Part shown: one piece after another, positions 49,557 to 64,000 of the stretch
How the letters are laid out: every line of letters begins with the position of its first letter
Numbering within the stretch: the stretch's first letter is position 1
NCBI GenBank assembly: GCA_029948255.1
Contig: JALIZF010001746.1
Location: 516,001 to 580,000, forward strand
Source: Telmatactis stephensoni
Lineage: Eukaryota; Cnidaria; Anthozoa; Actiniaria; Isophelliidae
DNA length: 64,000 nt
Direction of reading: 5' to 3'
Notes under the pieces: generated by a model
Databases searched by the model: none
Told to the model about the DNA's origin: nothing
Seen by the model: the letters and a program-made list of their open reading frames with translations, nothing else
Made by a program: the position numbers and the translations under genes

Positions 49557-50233
49557 AGTATTTACAGCCGTTATTGATAACACGTAGAGGTTCGTTCAAA
49601 AACTCGAGCTGGACTTTTGATTTTGCCAGACATCAATCATCTGCATTTCTATGGCAACCAAGCTTTAGCTCCGCCCTCTCGCCGAGTTTTCGTCACTGTG
49701 TTTATTTCCTCGCTCGAAAAATTCAAATCTTTCGACGTTAAAAACCACATATTTTCCTTTTTTCGAAGGAATGGCTCAGAAAAACTGAAGGGCAGTGAAA
49801 TGTAGTCTCCATCTGAGGCATGCAGAATCAAATGTACTCACAAAGTCAACACAATTTTATACTAACAGCAAACGTCCTATTAAACATCTATTTTTAAAAT
49901 GTTATTATGCAGAATATCATTCGCTCTGTCGAATTGTCTATGCATGAATTTCGTCGAATATATTTTCTAGTTTACAATAAAAATTATGATGCGCAAAACC
50001 CGGTTGCCCTTGTACTTTATTTAATACAATCGCTCGCTTACACACACAGTTCGAGCTCGAAAGCTTTGAATTCTTGAGACTCTAGAGTGATCTCGACCGT
50101 GAAAATAAACAAGTGGGAGGAGCTAGAACGTGATTGCCATAGAAATACAAATGATTGATGTCCGGCAAAATACAAAAATCAAGCACGAGATTTTGAACGA
50201 ACCTCTACGTGTTATCGATAACGGCTGTAATAG
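49557..50233. mobile_element. Nested TIR element
   Basis: Left end ACAGCCGTTATTGATAACAC followed by GTAGAGGTTCGTTCAAAA pairs with the right-end complement over ~150 bp, including GACATCAATCATYTG and TTTCTATGGCAA. Interior ~380 bp without coding potential. It breaks the symmetry of the surrounding element, so inserted later. Confidence 0.65.
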
Positions 50234-51579
50234 GGGTGGCAGTCAGCAAAACGCTTTACTGACTATTCCACTATGGCACTACGATTTACTACAACGATTT
50301 ACAATAATACAATTTTCATTTTAGAAATTAAAAAAGAAACAATACAAATTCCTTTTCTGTAACTCTGTAAGTACTCGTTGTTGGGCGTGGTCCCATGTCT
50401 GGAATTACTCAGGGTATCAATGTTTATCTTTGTGCAAGTGTTCAGATTACCAACAGTGTAGGAAAAGCTTTTAGTATCCATTCAAGGTATAATGTATTCC
50501 GTTGCTCTAATTCCGTTAGTACCCCAAAAAGGGCGTGGCTGCTGATGAATATCTTTTACGCATACCTTTATCTATATACTTGATATCATCATTTTACATT
50601 AAGAGGAACTGCTCTTTTCTATTTTTCGCAAAACAATAAATCCCTTTCCTATAATCCTGTAAGTACTCGTTGTTGGGCGTGGCCCCATATCCAGAATTAC
50701 TCAGAGTATAAACATTTATCGTTGTGCAAGTTTTCAGATTACCAACAGTGCAGGACGAACTCTAAATATCAATTTAAGGCATAATGTATTCCGTAGCTCT
50801 GATTCCGTAAGTACCCCTAAAAGGGCGTGGCTATTGGTGAATATCTTTTACGCGTACCTTATACTATCTATATACTTAATATCATCATTTTACATTAAAA
50901 ATAAATGCTCTTTTTTATTTTCTGAAAGATAATTAATTCCAAGACTATAAATCCGTAAGTATTCGTGATTTGGCGTGGCCCCATATCCAGAATTCCTCAG
51001 AGCACAGAGGCCTATCACTGTGCCAAATTTCATGCTTGTTACCCTAGTTTGAACAATTTTGCACCATTTTCCTGGACTATAAGCCGAGTGCTTTCACAGC
51101 TCTCGAGTGTTCTCCCAACATCACAAGTGTTTTGATCAGGCTATCGGACACGGGAAACCGTTTTTTATTTCTTTTATAAAATAACTAACACGCAAATAGA
51201 CGAAAAAAGGAAAAAGAAAATACCGGCGAAAAACCAAATTGACGTGAGCGTGTTTGATACTCTCATCAAACACGGGTTTTCAGCCAATCAGAGCGCGCGT
51301 TATATGAGTTATTTTATCATGTTCCGGTGATCAGTAGATCTAAGATCATCCGTATATCATTATCTACAACACGTATGCTTGAATCACTGAATAAAACTCT
51401 AATGCATTAGAGTTTTGTTCTTAGATCTACTGACCGGAAGTACATGACAGTTATCAATGTATAAAACGAAAGCACGAAACAACTTTGAAATAGCATGAAA
51501 TAGAAAAGGTGCGGAATCCGCTGCTCGCGATTCCACTGCTAAATTCCATAGTAGAAGAAAAAGATATAGGATTTTAGGT

Positions 51580-52296
51580 TATTTTTCTAAATCGTAGTTC
51601 GATCGTGGAAATGCCCGCAGACTATGTTTCCTACGTTCCTTTTCCCAACTTTCCAGTTGGCACATACAGTCATACAGTGACGTGGTGAGGTGGGGGGGGG
51701 GGGGGGGGGGGAAGCCACGTCACGGCCCACAACATGCACAGAAAATAAAAAGACCAATTCACGAATCACGGACAACTGTTTCATAATTTGACAAAAACAT
51801 TAATAATATAAACCTCTTTAACTTTGCTCACATTAATCTATTTTAATACACCGTCATTACATTTCGCGGGTACTTTGGAAGTGATTCACGAGAACAGGAC
51901 AATAAAATACTTGATTAAAATTACGAAAAATTACTACGTTATTCCCTACGTCACGTAAAGACATTTTTGCACGAAAGTGGATCACGAGAGAGGATTTTCT
52001 CCATTGCCGAGTCGTCACGAGAACTGATGACAATGCTTGAGCCCTGATGCTTGCATTGAGATCACGCGTCACGAAAAACCCTGGGACTGCGCCACACAGG
52101 TAGCCTATACCAAGAATTTCTACATATCTTTTTTTCCTTCTTCTTCTTCTTCTTTTTGGGATAAATCAAGGAAAAATATAACAAATAGTAATCCATAAAT
52201 ACTGCCATTAGAAGGACTTATAAACAAGGACATTACATGTTTCTATAAATATTTTCCATTAAGGCGTTGGGACGCGATCACATCACCTGTTTGCGA
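51580..52296. other. Intergenic between the foldback element and IDH
   Basis: Contains a G run (~22) at 51691-51711 and a (TTC)n patch at ~52137-52153. No gene recognised. Confidence 0.5.
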
Positions 52297-52309
52297 TGGT
52301 CAAAGGTCG
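52297..52309 (+). promoter_or_regulatory. DR1-like nuclear receptor site upstream of IDH
   Basis: TGGTCAAAGGTCG: two AGGTCA-like half-sites separated by one base, the DR1 form bound by RXR/HNF4-type receptors, 103 bp upstream of the ATG. One mismatch in each half-site; a chance match is possible. Confidence 0.35.
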
Positions 52310-52411
52310 ATCTTAGTCATGCATGCCGGGATACTACGTCTGCCACTTAACTTCAGTTTGTTGTGCAACGCACTGGAGTACGAAATTGTTTAGGAACCAA
52401 CTACAGAAAAA

Positions 52412-60563
<8,152 letters not shown>

Positions 60564-60694
60564 CTAGGATCAGTGCCCAGTAAAAGTCACTTATGATAAT
60601 TTACTGGTTGACATTGATTTAATAGGAATATTTGCATAGTCAAAATGACTAGCATCTTCTTTGTGCGATGGATGGAGTTTACATACATAAACTG

Positions 60695-60700
60695 AATAAA
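60695..60700 (+). terminator. Polyadenylation signal of IDH
   Basis: AATAAA 132 bp after the IDH stop codon. Confidence 0.5.
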
Positions 60701-61031
60701 ACTCAAAACTAACAAAACTTGCTGTACATGTTGAAGGAGCTAAGCCATGAAGTAGAACTTGTCCACACTCTTGATTGGTTGTTCCAGAAGTCAACGTCAA
60801 TAGGCTAATTTGATTTTCAATTTTAGAAAAATATGTAGAAAATGCAGGTGGTAATTTTTAACTTTGAACACTTATAATTTCCAAAGGGTAAAAAACAAAC
60901 ATTAGCAGAAATTTCTAGTTAGAAATATGGTATTTTCTGTATTTTCATACGTATCCATAAAGTGGTTTTACTTAACCTGTATATTTATTAGATTTGAGGC
61001 TAATAGACATTTACAGTGCTATGCTTCAAAT

Positions 61032-61375
61032 TGTGGCCACTACCACAAAATTTCATTTAATAATTATTACTTTTTGACATCTATTTCGACAACTTTGAAT
61101 ACTGCTTTCCAATGTTAGATATCAATGCTTCCCTTTGATGTATCAATAGGCATTGTTTTTCATCATAGAGTGATGGCACTTAAATCTGTGAAATAGATAT
61201 TACTCTAACAGACAGTATAGACACAGATTAAGTGCCATCACTCTACATCATTTCATCAATGTACAAACTCCACCTTTCAAGTTGATCAGAGTGAAGTGCC
61301 AATATCTAATTGGTTAGGGTATTCAAAGCTGTCAAGCAATGAAAGACTTTGTGGTAGTGGCCACAGTTAGGAGTG
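61032..61375. mobile_element. TIR element with an inner hairpin
   Basis: Left end TTGTGGCCACTACCACAAA and right end TTTGTGGTAGTGGCCACA pair; farther in, AGCTTTGAATAC/CTTTGAATAC and AATTAGATAT segments pair, and AGAGTGATGGCACTTAAATC (61169) pairs with GATTAAGTGCCATCACTCTA (61229). About 340 bp. Confidence 0.62.
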
Positions 61376-62224
61376 TAACACTGTAAATTAGTCCAAAATA
61401 ATTGTTTTTGTTTGTCTCTAAATGACTACAGTCTATACATTTAGTTATTAGTTTTTAATGGGTTAAATATAATCACTTTATAACTGTAGGTGTAAATTTT
61501 AATTTAAAACAGTTTGTAATGAATAATTTCAATAAATTATTACAAATACATGCATGAATTATTAGTAAGAATAATTATCATACTTTCTTTACTGTCTACA
61601 AATGTTGAGATTTTTAATTTTTCAATAAAGGGATTTCAAAATTGTCCATTTAGTCCTCAGTAATATTAATAACTTACAATCACTCCACATGATCCACTGA
61701 CCACCATCTCCTCAGCTACAGTGCACTAAGGCACTTTCGTTATCTAACAAATGGTTCCATTTTTACGTTCATCTGTACAGCTCTAATAGATGCACAGATG
61801 ACATCAAAATGTGACAGTCAAGTGGCATGACTGTTGTTCTCAGCACATTGTGGCATCTTCTGTGTCCATCTACTAGAGTACAGATCAATGTACAGAAAAA
61901 TGGAATCTATTGGTTTTATAATTATATCCTGCCATTGAAACATTTCAACCAATCAGAGTTCACATAAGATTCAATGAACTCAAAACTCTTCCTATAACCA
62001 TACAAAATTTACTTTAACTTTAAGACAATCTTGCAATATATGTGCAGAGGTATCACACACAAACAATCTGTCCAAAAATTATTTTATTAAGCCATTGGAC
62101 ATATTTAACTTCACATACATTTTAAAAATGTGAATCACTACTTTGCTTAAAAAGTATAGAAAATATCATCATAATATGTGTTTTTAAATTGATGTAAAAA
62201 TGCTAACTACACTGTAGGTACATA

Positions 62225-62370
62225 GAGTCATTTTCATATGAGTGGGAAACTTACCGTGCCGTACCATGACCGTGTCAGTGCCGTAATGTCTACAAAAACA
62301 TTTGAAATTCATGCCGTAACCGTATCGTATCATAACCGTACAGTGTTCCCACTCATACGAAAGCGACTCC
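62225..62370. mobile_element. MITE with GAGTCRYTTTCRTATGAGTG termini
   Basis: ~24-bp terminal inverted repeats, GAGTCATTTTCATATGAGTG on the left and CACTCATACGAAAGCGACTC on the right; interior dense in CCGTACCGT-like runs. Related to 17665-17815 and 9765-9860 by the TATGAATGTGAAAC / ATGAGTGGGAAAC terminus and the CCGTACC motif. Confidence 0.65.
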
Positions 62371-62949
62371 AATATAAATAAAGTAACACTGCATTTAAAT
62401 TAAAATACAATAGTACCTAGTAATATTAAAAACAAGCTCAAACCTAACTTATAAAGCAGTTCTATATACATGATGAATGCCCAGACAAACCAATCACTAA
62501 AACACTGTGCTAACATGCAATATTAACCTATTAACCATTTATATTTCACACGATGTACAGTATTTACAAAATGAAAACTAGAGCAGTTTTAATAGTAAAA
62601 GGAAATGCCCAATGCTGTGACAGGTAGTGCCACATCTATAAAATACATTTGGAATTCTCTCCATAAACATGTCATGTTTTGACAGCCACAGTGACTAAGC
62701 AAAACTATGTGATGCAATATGTTAGATGATGAATTTATCACATGACAATGTCGCAATGCCACATTCAGGATGCCATTTCCCTTGTTTTCATGTCCTCTTC
62801 TTGTTGTGGCAACATCAATGGTCATTTTGAACAAAATATGTCAGCATGCATGACATCCACTATTGATACTGTTTTGAAAATCACACTGACATAGATTGTA
62901 TACTCTATACAGGGTTCCCAGTAGAATAAAAAAATAACAACATCAACAA

Positions 62950-63595
62950 CGTCCTCGGAGACCCAGGGCATCAGGGAGGGGGAAGGGAGCCGAGGGGAAA
63001 GGAAAGAGGGGAAAAGGACACCCTGGGCTTTTGACTACCCCTAACTTGTCTTGCATTGAGGCCAAACATCAACAAAGGCTCTGATTGGCCTCATTTTAAT
63101 TAAATTATAATGAGGACAATCAGAAGCGTTTGTGCCATTAGATTAAAATCATCTAAAAATTACCAGTAAACAAGTTGACCCCACACATCACCACGACTTT
63201 AAACAATACAAGCTGTCATGTTTAGTTTGAAAAGAACCATGTTTCCAGCTCACCGTGACAATAAATAAACAATAAATACTTATTTAATCTCTTTCCTGGT
63301 ATTTTGCAACAGCAATGAGATATAGATAAATTGCAAAGGCCTTGGTGAAACAAGATGTATTTGAGGAACTTCTCGCAGGATATGGCTGAGCAACTGTCAC
63401 TATATCAAAGTGACAATTGAAATGAGCCAGATATTTTTGTCATCTGAACTTTGTTTATGTTAGACCATCTAATTGGATTAATTTTGGCCATTAAGACAAA
63501 TTAGGGGTATTCAAAAGCCCAGGGCACCCTTTTCCCCTCTTTCCTTTCCCCTCCGCTCCCTTACCTCCTCTCTGTCGCCCTGGGTCTCCGAGGAC
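62950..63595. mobile_element. Mutator-like MITE with 10-bp target duplication
   Basis: ~105-bp inverted repeats starting GTCCTCGGAGACCCAGGGC and including a purine-rich block (GGGGAAAGGAAAGAGGGGAA) and CCCTGGGCTTTTGAMTACCC. Flanked by ACATCAACAA at 62940-62949 and 63596-63605. Interior 430 bp, non-coding. Same architecture as the 6.5-kb element in ZFAND2: long TIR, purine block, 10-bp duplication. Confidence 0.78.
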
Positions 63596-63908
63596 ACATC
63601 AACAAGAAACGTGACCACGAGTAAAGCTAAACAGGTTTTACAATCCATGATAGTTAATGAGCATATTGTCAATCAAGCCACTTTCAAAGCAGTATGAGTG
63701 AACCAATGGTGCTGTACAGCTAAAAGGTCTGGTCCTATAAATACAACACAGATTCATTTTATCAATTTAATTGCCATTATCAATGGTATCGCTAGATGTT
63801 GAGCCAAAATCAGATGACCCTAAATAACAGGGTGACCGCATTAACGGGGTCGCATATGGAGATCGAGTTACAGGGGTTTCACTCAATCAATTTGACTTCT
63901 TCACTCAC

Positions 63909-64000
63909 CTGGATAAACCGACCGACGCTGCAGTGTTTGAGGTCCCGGGGTTTTGGTTTGTTTCTTCGCTTACAACACCATTTATACAATTTCCTGGTAA
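63909..64000 (-). CDS. Possible partial exon of a further gene
   Basis: Minus-strand DNA is open to the window edge in two frames and ends at a strong donor CCAG/GTGAGT (GT 63908-63907). One frame reads T-R-K-L-Y-K-W-C-C-K-R-R-N-K, the other L-P-G-N-C-I-N-G-V-V-S-E-E. Nothing recognised; kept because of the donor and the raised GC. Confidence 0.25.

Larger units (their letters stand above)
46886..51511. mobile_element. 4.6-kb nested inverted-repeat element
   Basis: Ends CACCTTTTCTATTTCATGCT (left) and its complement (right) followed by GTTGTTTCGTGCTTTCG on both sides. Long internal arms pair 47090-47815 with 50335-51065, shown by a 62-codon open frame occurring on opposite strands at 47562-47750 and 50395-50583. 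The middle holds a decayed Cys-rich coding region and another nested element (49557-50233). No clean target duplication was found. Confidence 0.65.

Noticed and set aside
61733..61930. Possible hairpin RNA gene
   Set aside because: Some complementary words (TGTACAG...CTGTACA) but no stable long stem or conserved loop could be read.

Overview
This is eukaryotic nuclear DNA: genes are split by GT-AG introns, coding exons are sparse, and the rest is AT-rich non-coding DNA crowded with microsatellites, LINE fragments, SINEs and inverted-repeat (TIR) elements. The gene content (a multi-module follistatin/Kazal secreted protein, an animal-type AN1 zinc-finger ZFAND2 gene, an animal NADP-dependent IDH) and the transposon flora suggest a marine invertebrate, most likely an anthozoan cnidarian such as a coral or anemone. 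The species cannot be fixed from the sequence alone.

Layout. (1) 1-15.7 kb, minus strand: one large gene runs off the left edge. It has a signal-peptide exon (15615-15699) followed by 16 visible single-module exons, all in phase 1. Most encode a 10-cysteine follistatin/Kazal module; two encode a bare 6-cysteine Kazal. Its introns hold a head-to-tail array of three 5'-truncated retroelements with a restriction-like endonuclease, each joined to a (TAA)n tract (5.9-9.0 kb). (2) 16-31 kb: repeat-rich intergenic DNA with PIF/Harbinger-like and other MITEs, a cluster of minus-strand LINE fragments (18.4-22.3 kb) and tRNA-derived SINEs. It also holds two small paralogous secreted-peptide precursors (17.8-18.0 and 26.3-26.5 kb), each with a signal peptide and a shared W-R-R-K-R-S motif, and a very basic candidate exon (24.3-24.5 kb). 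A 31-bp minisatellite lies at 27.4 kb. (3) 32.2-43.1 kb, plus strand: a five-exon ZFAND2-like gene. Its second intron is almost entirely one 6.5-kb inverted-repeat element with 10-bp target duplications and a ~1.2-kb (TTCC)n array. (4) 44.2-45.5 kb, minus strand: a three-exon gene for an unrecognised lysine-rich protein. (5) 46.9-51.5 kb: a 4.6-kb nested inverted-repeat element carrying a decayed cysteine-rich ORF. (6) 52.4-60.6 kb, plus strand: a 13-exon cytosolic NADP-IDH gene, complete except for one extra T at the end of exon 7 that breaks the frame. (7) 60.6-64 kb: MITE-like elements, one with 10-bp target duplications, and a possible exon of another gene at the right edge.

The genes look functionally independent: secreted protease-inhibitor modules, small secreted peptides, proteotoxic-stress zinc finger, and central metabolism (isocitrate to 2-oxoglutarate with NADPH). 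The least described parts are the small-peptide family, the reactive-site diversification of the Kazal array, and the nested foldback elements. All exon models were read by eye from splice signals, reading phase and family alignment from memory; none is supported by transcripts here.
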